A DNA stretch of 64,000 nucleotides from the NCBI GenBank assembly GCA_025964775.1, contig JAOPYE010000009.1, forward strand, positions 62,001-126,000, read 5' to 3'. This document shows positions 30,234 through 40,091 of this stretch, piece by piece. Each line of letters begins with the position of its first letter. The first letter of the stretch is position 1. The notes below the pieces were generated by a model. It did not search any database. It had not been told where the DNA came from and saw only the letters and a list, made by a program, of their open reading frames with translations. The DNA is from Marmoricola sp. GTDB lineage: Bacteria > Actinomycetota > Actinomycetes > Propionibacteriales > Nocardioidaceae. The position numbers and the translations under genes are program-made.

Positions 30234-32657
30234 TCAGGCGGCGTGGGTGCGCGGCGGAGGGATCGTGGCTGCAGCGGGGATCTTGACGGTGACCGACGTG
30301 CCCACATCGGGCGTCGAGGCGATCGAGATGGTGCCGCCGTGCTCCTCGATGATCCTCTTGACGATGACCAGGCCGAGTCCGGTTCCCTGGATCGCCATCC
30401 GCGTCGCATCCGTCGAACGGAAGAAGCGGGTGAAGAGCTTCGCCTGCTCATCGATGGGGATGCCCATCCCGGTGTCGGACACCGTGACGACCAGCTCTTC
30501 GCCTTCGCGGGTTGCTCGCAGATCGACCGTGCCTCCCGCCGGTGTGAACTTCACGGCGTTCGTGAGCAGGTTGAGCATCGCGCGACCCATCTGTTCGCGG
30601 TCCATGAAGACGGTGCCGGCCTGTGGGCAGCAATCGACCAGCAACTCGACGGACTTCGCCACGGCCGCCGCGCTGACCTGGGTCCGCATGTCGTCCACCA
30701 GGGTCATGACAGGCGTCGGTTCGAGATGCAGCTGGAGAGCGTTCGTCTCCATGTGACTGAGGGTCAGGAGGTCCTCGACCAGCAGCAGGAGCCGCTCGCT
30801 GTTGCGACCGATGACCTCGAGCCCCTCGGCCTGTCGCTCGGCGAGCTCACCGAGGTCACCGTCAGCGAACAGCTCGGCCACCCCGATGATGTTGGTCAAC
30901 GGCGTTCGGAGCTCGTGCGAGACCGTCGCGACGAACTCGCTCCTCATCCGGTCCAGCTCCTCGAGTTCGCTGACCTGGCGCTTGAGCCCGACCTCGAGGG
31001 CTTTGCGTTCGCTGATGTCACGGGCGGTCACCACGATGCCGTTGACGCCCGGGTTCGTCAGCAGGTCGGTGCTGACCACCTCGATGTCGGTGAAGCTCCC
31101 GTCACCGCGCCGCATCCGCCATTCGGCGCGGCTGCTCGTCCCTGGCCGCGGTTCCGGCGGAGAGAAGAAGGCCGTCAAGGCCGGAGCCTCGGCCAGCTCG
31201 ACCAGGCCCAGCAGTGACTCGCCTACCAGGCCGGCCGGGGAATATCCGAGAACGTCCAGCACCGACGGGGTCACGTAGCGGATCGACAGTCGGTCATCGA
31301 GCACCATGATCACGTCTGAGGAATTCTGGACCAGCGCGCCGACCCAGGCCTCGCGGCGCTGCTGGATGAAGCGTTCGGTGAACGACGCGGCCTCCAGAGC
31401 CATGGCGACCTGCGATCCGAGGTTCCGCAATCCGTCGATCACGTCGGCCGGTACCGCCTCGGAACTGGCGACGACCAGCCAGCCGTAGGTGGCGGTCTGG
31501 GTGGACAGGGCGATGACGACAGCGTCCTCAGGCGCGGTTGCCGGACCGCCCGCCCGGACATCGCTGTCGCGGATCTCCACCGCGATCTCGACGGCCGCAA
31601 GTCCCTGTGCCAGGGACCGCGCACCGTCGACAGCAGCCTGCCGGATCCCTTGCCGATCGGGCGCGACAGCAAGCGCCGTGGCGGCGTGACGCAGGACGCT
31701 CTCATGTCGCTCGGCCCGCGCATGCCGACCAACCGCTTCCCGCTCGCTGGAGACCAGCCCGAGCATGCGGACGATCACGAGGATGAACATCACTGCCGCC
31801 GCACCAGCCGCCACGGGTACGTCGAAACCTGGAATCGGCCAGGTGCTGTTGGCCAGGAGCATGGCGGGCGCGATCAAGGTCGCAGCAGCCAGCAACGCCA
31901 GCCGCTTCCCGCTCAACGAGACGCTGCCCGTCTCAGTGGGCGTCGACAGCTCGCGCATCGACGGATGCAGCGCGGCCGCACCCCACAGGATGTACGCGGC
32001 CATCCAGCCCAGGTCGAGCCAGCCGCCCGGGGTGAAGCTGCCGTTGAGCTGGATGGCGCCGAAGGCCGCATCGGTGGCGATCAGGCACAGGATGCTCGTC
32101 GCCATCAGGTAGAACGCCCGCGGACGAGCTCCGTTGCCCATCACCATGCGGACGGCCACGGCGAGGAGCAGTACATCCATGACCGGGTAGGCGATCGGGA
32201 TCAGGTGTGACAGTTGACTGACTGCTGTGCGGCTGACGTTCGGCTTGATGAGGTAGACCCAGGACAGCAGGCTGAGACCGACGGTGATGATGAGCGCGTC
32301 GATGAGGCTGGCCAGGTCCTTGCCCGGGTTCCGGCTCCGGATCAGCAGCAGCAGGCCGGCTGCCTGGAACGGGTAGAAGGCGATGTACAGGCCGTCGGCG
32401 TAGGACGGGACGGGGAGGTGGAAGGCTGCGAAACAGAAAGCGGCCGCCATCGCGAACATCTGGGCGACCGCAAACAGGACCCACGGCAATGCGGGCTCGG
32501 GCCGGTACCGGAAGAGACCGATCCCGATCGCCACCACCGGTGACAGTCCCACAGCGAGGAACAGCAGGCCGGTGCCCACCACAAAGGGCATGGTGGCGTA
32601 GCTGACGAGGGCGAGTGTGCCCCCGACCAGATACCGCCGCGATGTCCTGTGTTCCAC
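30234..32657 (-). CDS. membrane-anchored PAS-domain sensor histidine kinase
   Basis: Multi-TM N-term; PAS NSSDVIMVLDDRLSIRYVTPSVLDVLGYSP; SEFVATVSHELRTPLTNIIG; GTGLGLVIVKRIIEEHGG. Confidence 0.93.
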   Translation of the reverse strand: MEHRTSRRYLVGGTLALVSYATMPFVVGTGLLFLAVGLSPVVAIGIGLFRYRPEPALPWVLFAVAQMFAMAAAFCFAAFHLPVPSYADGLYIAFYPFQAAGLLLLIRSRNPGKDLASLIDALIITVGLSLLSWVYLIKPNVSRTAVSQLSHLIPIAYPVMDVLLLAVAVRMVMGNGARPRAFYLMATSILCLIATDAAFGAIQLNGSFTPGGWLDLGWMAAYILWGAAALHPSMRELSTPTETGSVSLSGKRLALLAAATLIAPAMLLANSTWPIPGFDVPVAAGAAAVMFILVIVRMLGLVSSEREAVGRHARAERHESVLRHAATALAVAPDRQGIRQAAVDGARSLAQGLAAVEIAVEIRDSDVRAGGPATAPEDAVVIALSTQTATYGWLVVASSEAVPADVIDGLRNLGSQVAMALEAASFTERFIQQRREAWVGALVQNSSDVIMVLDDRLSIRYVTPSVLDVLGYSPAGLVGESLLGLVELAEAPALTAFFSPPEPRPGTSSRAEWRMRRGDGSFTDIEVVSTDLLTNPGVNGIVVTARDISERKALEVGLKRQVSELEELDRMRSEFVATVSHELRTPLTNIIGVAELFADGDLGELAERQAEGLEVIGRNSERLLLLVEDLLTLSHMETNALQLHLEPTPVMTLVDDMRTQVSAAAVAKSVELLVDCCPQAGTVFMDREQMGRAMLNLLTNAVKFTPAGGTVDLRATREGEELVVTVSDTGMGIPIDEQAKLFTRFFRSTDATRMAIQGTGLGLVIVKRIIEEHGGTISIASTPDVGTSVTVKIPAAATIPPPRTHAA

Positions 32658-32845
32658 ACCCCTATCGTCGGCCTGCAGATCGGGCGACCTGAGTCTCGAG
32701 CACGCCAGGTGACCTGGCCCTCGAACACCCGTGACCAATGGACCCGGTTCGACGGGACCAAGGTCCTCAATTTCCGGCGAAATACGCCCGATTCGGGCCA
32801 CCGGTCTAGATTTTTCTCCGACGCGCGAGGTGGTCGATGCGTGTG

Positions 32846-32919
32846 TAGGGCGGGTGGGGCTCGAACCCACGACCCAAGGATTATGAGTCCTCTGCTCTGA
32901 CCGACTGAGCTACCGCCCT
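32846..32919 (-). tRNA. tRNA with CAT anticodon (Met, or Ile2 if lysidine-modified)
   Basis: AGGGCGGTAGCTCAGTCGGTCAGAGCAGAGGACTCATAATCCTTGGGTCGTGGGTTCGAGCCCCACCCGCCCTA; stems pair by eye. Confidence 0.92.
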
Positions 32920-32950
32920 GTGCAGGTGTGCCTGCGGGTCGGAGCCTACC

Positions 32951-33402
32951 TAGTCGTCGAGGTCGATCCGATTTCGACAGGCTCAATCACCGGGGTCGAG
33001 ACTGCGCTTCTCTCCCGATGCTGCGGTACCACTCGTTCGCGTCGCCGGTGAACAGCGACAGCCCAAGCGAGCAGCACCGCGGCCTCGAGGGCGAAGCCAC
33101 GGAAGGCGCCGGACACCTGGCCGGGAAGGTGGCTGCCATGAAGGCCCGCCGAACGTTGCGTTGGCCATGGCAAGGTCACCGATCGCGAAGCGACTCAGGT
33201 AGTACCCGTACAGCGCCAGCAAGCCCCACGTGATCGCACACGCGGTGGTCACCGACCCCGGTCGGTACAGCGGCGGCCGGTCACTGCGGTCGCCCTGACC
33301 GTCAGGCGGGGTGTGCTGCCGGGACCGGAGGACGGGGGCAGGTGTCGCCGCGTACCGCGAGGCAGGGGGCGCCGGGGGCTCACCGTCCGACAGGTCGGTC
33401 AT
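32951..33402 (-). pseudogene. small membrane protein gene, apparently frameshifted
   Basis: N-term frame ...ACAITWGLLALYGYYLSRFAIGDLAMANATFGG switches near 33150 to frame ...GAFRGFALEAAVLLAWAVAV and possibly to a third frame LFTGDANEWYRSIGREA; boundaries approximate. Confidence 0.45.
32971..32988. repeat. partial REP-like repeat, copy D
   Basis: ATTTCGACAGGCTCAATC resembles the end module of the repeat. Confidence 0.3.
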
Positions 33403-33458
33403 GCTTCATTTGACCATGCTGAAAGGCGCGGCGCGGCACGACGACCTGACGAGGCAGC

Positions 33459-33497
33459 ACGAGACCTGCCGGGCGCAGATTGCCCGGCAGGTCTCGT
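33459..33497 (-). terminator. perfect 16-bp stem hairpin downstream of beta-helix gene
   Basis: ACGAGACCTGCCGGGC-GCAGATT-GCCCGGCAGGTCTCGT; no U tract. Confidence 0.65.
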
Positions 33498-33510
33498 CGT
33501 ACGGCGATCC

Positions 33511-35814
33511 TCAGTGCGCGGCGGCGAAGGCCGAGGCTGCTCCGTAGATCTTGTAGAGCGCGAAGGCGCCCGCGTAGCTGGTGCTGCAGCGATCGTCGAA
33601 CAGCGTGGCCGCGTTGCTGGCGCGCAGCACGTTGCCGTACCCGACCAGGGTGGTGTTGTTCCCGGAGACCGGACCACCGGTCCAGGTGCGGACCCGTTGG
33701 AGCAGGCCTGCCTTCTGCGCCGACGATGCCTGGCGCCACCAGCTGCACGTGTACATGCTCAGGGGCTTGGTGTCGGTCGCGGCGAGGGCGGCCTGGGTGG
33801 TCGGCATCAGTGGACGGATCGCGTTGGCGACGTACACGACGCTGGCCAGTGCCCCCACGAACGGCGCACAGGTCCTCGTCATCGGGCCGCCCGAGCAGAG
33901 CTCGGCGAACGACTGAAGCTGTGCGGAAGACACCCCTGCCCGGCTCGACGCGGTCTGCCGTGCGGCCGATCCCGGCCTCGCAGGGGTGTTCGTCCAGGTG
34001 CACACGGTGCTGTTGCCAGCCGGGTAGCCGGAGAGCTGGTAGCCGGCCAGGCACGCCACCAACTCGGCTTCGTTGCCGACGTCGCCCAGACCGATGCTGG
34101 TCGACGGCATCGTGCCGTTGCTGCACGACGGCAGCAGACCCGGCGAGCTCGTGATCTGCTTGCCCGGCGCAGCCTTGTTGTTCCACCAGCAGTTGCCCGT
34201 GTTGGTCGGGAACGAGTCCCAGAAGAAGTCGGTGCCGTTCGGCCTGACCGTCCCGCCCGGCGTCAGACCCATGGTGTTGCCGTGGATCCGGTTCCGGTAC
34301 GACGTCGAGATGCCGGTGATCGAGCACCCCGGGATCGGCGTCGTGGTCGTTCCGAGGACCGGGCCGCAGACCGTCGCGTCCGGGACGGCGAACAGCATCA
34401 TGCCCCGACGCCAGTTGTTCCAGAAGTGGTTGCCCTCGACGACGTTGTCGTTGCCGCCGGCGAGCCACAGGCCCGTGCCCACCGGGGCACCGATGAACGG
34501 CTGGACGTCCGACCCCGCGTTGAACGGGTTGAAGTTGTTCGAGTAGAAATTGTTGTCCCGGATGACGTTGCCCTGCTGCGGGAATCCCGGGTGACCGGCC
34601 GCGGTGAAGACGTCGGTGGTGAAGCCGAGGGCGTTGTTGTAGAAGTTGTTGTGGTCGATCAGGGTGCCGTGGCTGTCTGTCCCCGAGAAGCCACCGGTGT
34701 TGTGGTGGACGTCGCAGTCGCGGAACTCCTGGCTGAACCGAGCCATCGGGTAGAACGCAACGTCGCGGTCGACCAGCGTCGGAGCACCGGCTCCCGGGTA
34801 GATACCCGAGTCGCCGTTGCCAGCCGCCTCGCAGTTCTCGACGAGACCGTGGTCCTCGACGAAGGTCAGGACGCCGTACGAGCCGGCGTAGAACGTCTTG
34901 AACCTGTCGAAGAGGTAACCGTCGGTCTCCAGGATGTAGATGTCGTGCTCGCGCGCGTGCCGCACAGTCAGGTTGCGCAGCACGAACCCGTCGGCACGGT
35001 CGACGAAGATCCCGACGTCCTTCTTGTGGCCGGCTGCCGAGGGGCCACCGTCACCCTTTTTCGCGTTCCCGGCCTCGACGATGACGTCGTCAGCGCTGAC
35101 GCCGGAACCTTCGAGCTGGAAGTTGCAGCGGATGCACCTGCCCTGGTTCGGGATCCCGTGACGGTCGACCAGCGCCGGGTCCGGATCGGCCTTGACGCCG
35201 TTGCCCAGACCTCGACCCTCGATCGAGATCAGGTTCGCGTCGTTGGGGCACTTCAGCTGGTACTCGTGCGACAGCGCACCCGGGTCACCGCTGTCGGAGT
35301 GCACCCGGTACTGCGCGCACCTCGCATCGAAGGTGGGTTGGGCCCGCGAGTGCGGCTCGGTGTAGAGGCCCGGCATCACCACGACGCGGTCGTTGTTGTG
35401 CGACGCCGTGACCGCTCGCTGGATCTGGTGGTACGAGCACATCCTGAACAGCGCCCGGTTGATCCGCAGCAGCCGGGCAGCACCCCGGGCGCTCAAGGAC
35501 CGGTGATCGGTGGGCCGGATGTAGTAGCCGTGCGCACGCGCAGCGGCGATGGACCTCCGCAGGCGCACCATCGAGTCCGCGTGGCAGACCACCCGCGTGG
35601 TGCCGATCGCGCTCGCGTTGAGCGCCGAGGCCAGCGACCTCGCGTGCGGTATCGCGCCACCGGCGCACGGGCTCACGCTGCAGTCAGGTGCCGGGTCGGG
35701 CCAGTACGACGGCCGCTCCACGTGGGCTGACGCGAGCTGGGGCACGGCGAGAACCGCCGACAGAACGATCACCAGGGTAAGGAAAAAACGCCGCACGCTC
35801 GGTTTCCTCATCAT
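33511..35814 (-). CDS. secreted right-handed parallel beta-helix repeat protein
   Basis: Signal peptide MMRKPSVRRFFLTLVIVLSAVLAVPQLASA; repeats FVLRNLTVRHAREHDIYI, HGLVENCEAAGNGDSGIYPG, LIDHNNFYNNALGF, VIRDNNFYSNNF, VVEGNHFWNNW. Confidence 0.88.
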   Translation of the reverse strand: MMRKPSVRRFFLTLVIVLSAVLAVPQLASAHVERPSYWPDPAPDCSVSPCAGGAIPHARSLASALNASAIGTTRVVCHADSMVRLRRSIAAARAHGYYIRPTDHRSLSARGAARLLRINRALFRMCSYHQIQRAVTASHNNDRVVVMPGLYTEPHSRAQPTFDARCAQYRVHSDSGDPGALSHEYQLKCPNDANLISIEGRGLGNGVKADPDPALVDRHGIPNQGRCIRCNFQLEGSGVSADDVIVEAGNAKKGDGGPSAAGHKKDVGIFVDRADGFVLRNLTVRHAREHDIYILETDGYLFDRFKTFYAGSYGVLTFVEDHGLVENCEAAGNGDSGIYPGAGAPTLVDRDVAFYPMARFSQEFRDCDVHHNTGGFSGTDSHGTLIDHNNFYNNALGFTTDVFTAAGHPGFPQQGNVIRDNNFYSNNFNPFNAGSDVQPFIGAPVGTGLWLAGGNDNVVEGNHFWNNWRRGMMLFAVPDATVCGPVLGTTTTPIPGCSITGISTSYRNRIHGNTMGLTPGGTVRPNGTDFFWDSFPTNTGNCWWNNKAAPGKQITSSPGLLPSCSNGTMPSTSIGLGDVGNEAELVACLAGYQLSGYPAGNSTVCTWTNTPARPGSAARQTASSRAGVSSAQLQSFAELCSGGPMTRTCAPFVGALASVVYVANAIRPLMPTTQAALAATDTKPLSMYTCSWWRQASSAQKAGLLQRVRTWTGGPVSGNNTTLVGYGNVLRASNAATLFDDRCSTSYAGAFALYKIYGAASAFAAAH

Positions 35815-35930
35815 CGTGCGCCTGAGCGCAGGGGCCCTCACCCACTGCGCAAACTAAGCGCCCCGACCGAGCGTGTCAATCTTCGAATGTGTAACTCAGG
35901 CGGCGTGTCGCCCGGCCCAGCCGGCGGTGC

Positions 35931-36845
35931 TCACAACCCGCCGACGAACGGCAGGACCAGGGAGCAGACCAGCGGCCGCGGGTGAGCCGGGTCGAGCGCG
36001 TTGAGCACGAAGATCGACGCGTTCTTGTCCGCCGCGATCTCGAAGTGCTCGGTGAAGTCCTGCGGGCAGTAGTCCTGGAGCACGATGTTGGTCATCCCCG
36101 GCTCGTTGCCGCTGGTGTACGGCTGCACCAGCTCGTCGTACTTGGTCATGATGTTGACGTAGTTGATCCCGGGCACCACCACTCCCCCGGCACGCATCAT
36201 CGTCATGAACGGCGAACCCGTGGCCATCTGACCCAGGGAAGGTCCGACCAGGTCCAGCGGATCGAACCCGGGAGCGAACGCCAGGGCGGACAACGCACCC
36301 GTGCCGGTCGAGGAGGTGCCGTGCCACAACGGCGCCAGCGAAATGTAGGAGCCGATCTTCGAGGCCCCGCCCAGGTACTTCGCGTAGTAGTCCGGCATCA
36401 GCGTGCCCTGCGAGTGCCCGACGATGTCCACCTTGCTCGCTCCGGTCGCCGCCAGCACCTGGTCGACGAACACGGCGAGCTGCTCGGCGCTCGCCGGGAT
36501 GTCACCGAGGCCGCCGAACGCACCCGGGTACGGCAGCGGCAGGGTCGCGCCGTAGGTGAGGGCGAAGACGCAGTAGCCGTTGTTCTTCAGCAGCGGGCCG
36601 TAGGTCTGCCAGTTCGTGGAGCGGTTGCCCAGGGTCCCGTGCACCAGCACGACCGGCCGCGGGTGCGCCGTACTCGGCTTGCAGGTGAAGTCGTTGGTCC
36701 CGGGCGCGTTCGAGCCCGGTAGACCACCGAAGGCAGCGTTCGGCAGGAACGAGTACGGCACCGGCAGCGGATCGGTCGCCGCGGCGGGTCCGACCAGGGC
36801 GAGACTGGTCAGGAGGAGGGTGGCCAGGACGGCGAGTCGACGCAT
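35931..36845 (-). CDS. secreted lipase (class 2 / triacylglycerol lipase-like)
   Basis: Signal peptide; PVVLVHGTLGNRSTNWQTYGPLLKNNGYCVFALTYG; VDIVGHSQGTLMPDYY. Confidence 0.9.
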   Translation of the reverse strand: MRRLAVLATLLLTSLALVGPAAATDPLPVPYSFLPNAAFGGLPGSNAPGTNDFTCKPSTAHPRPVVLVHGTLGNRSTNWQTYGPLLKNNGYCVFALTYGATLPLPYPGAFGGLGDIPASAEQLAVFVDQVLAATGASKVDIVGHSQGTLMPDYYAKYLGGASKIGSYISLAPLWHGTSSTGTGALSALAFAPGFDPLDLVGPSLGQMATGSPFMTMMRAGGVVVPGINYVNIMTKYDELVQPYTSGNEPGMTNIVLQDYCPQDFTEHFEIAADKNASIFVLNALDPAHPRPLVCSLVLPFVGGL

Positions 36846-36872
36846 GGAGCCGATCCTAGGGTTTCGGGAGGG

Positions 36873-38624
36873 TTACTGGTCCCGGTTCTTGTGGCGGGGC
36901 TTCTTGGTCCCCGAGTACGACGATCCGCCGGTGGCGCTCCAGGTCTTGTTGGGGCTCCCGGTCGGGCCGGCGTGGCCGCGCTTGTGCCCGCGGTCGAATT
37001 TGTCCGGCTTGATGTTGATCAGCACCCCGGAGATCCGGGTGCCCGACAGCTTGTCCAGGACATCCGGGTCCAGGTCGACCGGCAGCTCGACGATCGAGAA
37101 CGCCGGCTTGATGTCGATCTTGCCGAAGTCCTCGCGCGACAGGCCGCCCTCGTTGGCCAGGGCACCGACGATCTGGCGCGGTTCGACATGGTGACGCTTG
37201 CCGACCTCGATCCGGTAGCTCGCGAACCCGCGACGCTCGTTGCTGCGCGGGGCGCGGTCGTTGGAGCGCTCCTTGGACGGCACTCGCAGCGGCTCGGGCA
37301 TGTCCTCGAGGAACAACGGCTGGCCCGCCTGGGACAGCACTGCGATCGCCGCGGCGATGTCGAGCGCCGGGACGTCGTTGTTGCGCTCGTAGTCCTCGAT
37401 CAGCTCGCGGAACTGGCCGAGCTGCGGGTCGTCCATCGCCTGGCCGATCGACTCGGTGAACTTGGCGACCCGGAACGCGTTGACGTCGGAGACCGACGGC
37501 AGCCGCATCTCGACCAGCGTTGTCCGGTTGGTCTTCTCGATCGCCCGGAGAAGGTGGTTCTCGCGCGGAGTGACGAACGAGATCGCGACGCCGGGGCGAC
37601 CAGCACGGCCGGTGCGTCCGATCCGGTGCACGTAGGACTCGGTGTCGGTGGGGATGTCGTGGTTGATCACGTGGCTGATCCGCGGCACGTCCAGGCCGCG
37701 GGCGGCGACGTCGGTGGCGACCAGGATGTCGAGCTTGCTCTTGCGGAGCTGGTCGACGGTTCGCTCGCGCTGGACCTGCGCGACGTCACCGTTGATGGCA
37801 GCCGCGGAGAACCCGCGAGCACGCAACTTCTCGGCGAGCTCCTCGGTGGCGTGCTTGGTGCGGACGAAGACGATCATCCCGTCGAAGTTCTCGACCTCGA
37901 GGATGCGGGTGAGCGCGTCCACCTTCTGCGGGTGCCCCACCTTGAGGAAGCGCTGCTCCACGTTTGCCGCCGTCGTCGAGGACGACTTGACCTTGATCTC
38001 GGTGGCGTCCGGCGCGTGCTTCTTGACGATCCGCCTGATCTGGCTGGGCATCGTCGCGGAGAAGAGCGCGACCTGCTTGTCGTCGGGCGTCCCGGACAGG
38101 ATCGACTCGACGTCCTCCGCGAAGCCCATGTTGAGCATCTCGTCGGCCTCGTCGAGCACGACGAAGCGCAGCTCGCTCAGGTCCAGGGTGCCCTTCTCGA
38201 TGTGGTCCATGACCCGGCCCGGCGTGCCGACGACCACGTGAACGCCACGCCGGAGCGCGGAGAGCTGGACGCCGTAGCCCTGGCCGCCGTACACGGGGAG
38301 GACGTGGAGGCCCTTGATACCGCTCGCGTACTTCTCGAAGGCCTCCGAGACCTGGAGCGCGAGCTCGCGGGTCGGGGCGAGCACAAGGACCTGCGGGGTC
38401 TTCTGCGACAGGTCGATGCGCGACAGGATCGGCAGAGCGAAGGCGGCCGTCTTGCCGGTGCCGGTCTGGGCGAGTCCGACGACGTGACCGCCGGCCAGCA
38501 GCGGCGGGATGGCCTCGGCCTGGATCGGCGAGGGGGTCTCGTAGCCGACGTCCTTGATGGCCTTGAGCACTTTGGGGTCAAGACCGAGGTCGTCGAACGA
38601 AATGGAGGCTGGGGTCTCGGTCAC
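36873..38624 (-). CDS. DEAD-box RNA helicase with DbpA-type RNA-binding C-terminal domain
   Basis: AQTGTGKTAAF, VLDEADEMLNMGF, SATMP, HRIGRTGRAGRPG; C-term IVGALANEGGLSREDFGKIDIKPAFSIVELP. Confidence 0.95.
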   Translation of the reverse strand: MTETPASISFDDLGLDPKVLKAIKDVGYETPSPIQAEAIPPLLAGGHVVGLAQTGTGKTAAFALPILSRIDLSQKTPQVLVLAPTRELALQVSEAFEKYASGIKGLHVLPVYGGQGYGVQLSALRRGVHVVVGTPGRVMDHIEKGTLDLSELRFVVLDEADEMLNMGFAEDVESILSGTPDDKQVALFSATMPSQIRRIVKKHAPDATEIKVKSSSTTAANVEQRFLKVGHPQKVDALTRILEVENFDGMIVFVRTKHATEELAEKLRARGFSAAAINGDVAQVQRERTVDQLRKSKLDILVATDVAARGLDVPRISHVINHDIPTDTESYVHRIGRTGRAGRPGVAISFVTPRENHLLRAIEKTNRTTLVEMRLPSVSDVNAFRVAKFTESIGQAMDDPQLGQFRELIEDYERNNDVPALDIAAAIAVLSQAGQPLFLEDMPEPLRVPSKERSNDRAPRSNERRGFASYRIEVGKRHHVEPRQIVGALANEGGLSREDFGKIDIKPAFSIVELPVDLDPDVLDKLSGTRISGVLINIKPDKFDRGHKRGHAGPTGSPNKTWSATGGSSYSGTKKPRHKNRDQ

Positions 38625-38695
38625 CGATCAAGGGTAGTGGGGTCCGGGCTGGGCGCCTATTCCCGAAGCCCCGCGGGCAACGTACGTTCGGACAC

Positions 38696-39439
38696 ATGGA
38701 CGCACCCGGAGCACTGGAACCACTCGACGAGACCTGGACGCGCGCGCTGTGCATCGTCGCGCACCCCGATGACATGGAGTTCGGTGCCGCTGCTGCGGTC
38801 GCCCGCTGGACCGGGCAGGGCAAGTGGATCGGCTACACCATGGTCACCAGCGGCGAGGCCGGGATCGACAGCCTGCCGCCCGACGAGTGCCGCGTCGTCC
38901 GTGAGGCCGAGCAGATCGCGTCGGCCCACGTCGTCGGCGTCGAGGTCGTCGACTTCCTCGGCCTGCCCGACGGGATCCTGGAGTACGGCGTCGCGCTGCG
39001 CCGGAGCCTGGCCGCGGAAGTCCGCCGCCACCGCCCCGACATCGTGATCACCGGCAACTACCGCGACACCTGGGGCGGCTCGAACCTCAACCAGGCCGAC
39101 CACATCGCCGTCGGCCGGGCCGTCCTCGACGCCGTGCGCGACGCGGGCAACCGGTGGGTCTTCCCCGAACAGCTCACCGGCGACCTCGAGCCCTGGGGCG
39201 GCGTGAAGGCCGTGTGGGCGTTCGGTTCCCCCGCCTCGACCCACGGAGTCGACACCACCGACACGTTCGACGCCGGCGTGGAGTCGCTGAAGGCGCACGC
39301 CGCCTACATCGACGGACTCGGGTGGGAGAACTGGGACCCGCGCGAGTTCCTCGAAGGGATGGCCCGGGCTACCGGCCAGCGGATGGGTGTCGCCTTTGCC
39401 GCGCCCTTCGAGGTGATCCCGATGGGCTGGGGCGACTGA
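38696..39439 (+). CDS. PIG-L family deacetylase
   Basis: ALCIVAHPDDMEFGAAAAVARW (HPDD motif), GNYRDTWGGSNLNQADHIAVGRAV. Confidence 0.92.
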   Translation: MDAPGALEPLDETWTRALCIVAHPDDMEFGAAAAVARWTGQGKWIGYTMVTSGEAGIDSLPPDECRVVREAEQIASAHVVGVEVVDFLGLPDGILEYGVALRRSLAAEVRRHRPDIVITGNYRDTWGGSNLNQADHIAVGRAVLDAVRDAGNRWVFPEQLTGDLEPWGGVKAVWAFGSPASTHGVDTTDTFDAGVESLKAHAAYIDGLGWENWDPREFLEGMARATGQRMGVAFAAPFEVIPMGWGD

Positions 39440-39441
39440 CG

Positions 39442-39909
39442 TCAGCCCCAGCCCTCGAGAGCAACCAGCTGTGCCCGGGTCGGCACGTACGGTTCGACGT
39501 GCAATCGCATCCCGGCCTCGCTCGGAGTGCGATTGCCCTTCTTGCCGTTGCACGTCGCGCAGGCGGCCACATTGTTCGTCCACGACCATCCGCCGCCCCG
39601 TGACTCCGGAAGGATGTGGTCGATCGTGCTCGCCCGCGCACCGCAGTAGCCACAGGAGTGGCGGTCACGGACGAGCACGCCCTGGCGTGTCCAGCCGGCC
39701 GGCCGGTACAGCCACGTGGTGGCGACGTACCGGACCAGCCGGATCACCCGCGGCCACGGGTGCGGACCGATCATCCTGCTACCACCGTCCGGGTGGCGGT
39801 CGGCCTCCTCCACGACGGCTACCTCGCGGAAGAGCATCTTCACCGCGTGCTTGAACGACACCTTGGCCAGCGGCTCGTAGGAAGCGTTCAGCAGCGTTAC
39901 TGCAGTCAC
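39442..39909 (-). CDS. HNH endonuclease
   Basis: VTAVTLLNASYEPLAKVSFKHAVKML...CGYCGARASTIDHILPESRGGGWSWTNNVAACATCNGKKGNRTP. Confidence 0.93.
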   Translation of the reverse strand: MTAVTLLNASYEPLAKVSFKHAVKMLFREVAVVEEADRHPDGGSRMIGPHPWPRVIRLVRYVATTWLYRPAGWTRQGVLVRDRHSCGYCGARASTIDHILPESRGGGWSWTNNVAACATCNGKKGNRTPSEAGMRLHVEPYVPTRAQLVALEGWG

Positions 39910-39992
39910 CGCTGAACACCTCCTTTCCTGGTCGTGGCATCCGTCGGCAATAGGGAGTCGAATCCGTAGATACACGGATGCTTGGCCAGCTG

Positions 39993-40076
39993 TGCCCCCG
40001 GCAGGATTCGAACCTGCGGTGCCCTTGCGGGTACGGGGTAAAAGCCCGGAGTCATCGGCCACTAGACGACGGAGGC
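39993..40076 (-). tRNA. non-canonical tRNA, TTT anticodon (Lys by anticodon), extended ~15-nt variable region
   Basis: GCCTCCGTCGTCTAGTGGCCGATGACTCCGGGCTTTTACCCCGTACCCGCAAGGGCACCGCAGGTTCGAATCCTGCCGGGGGCA; loop CTTTTAC; acceptor and T stems pair; isotype uncertain. Confidence 0.75.
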
Positions 40077-40091
40077 AGGTCGCGTTTCGAG

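Noticed and set aside
33313-35730. 805-aa plus-strand ORF
   Set aside because: Antisense of the beta-helix protein; composition is shadow-like (RRGR/VVDV-rich).
30234-36845. Biosynthetic or defence island around the histidine kinase, beta-helix protein and lipase
   Set aside because: No synthase, nuclease or ATPase signature; looks like ordinary secreted/surface genes.
36891-39047. 718-aa plus-strand ORF
   Set aside because: Antisense of the DEAD-box helicase running into the PIG-L deacetylase in the wrong frame.
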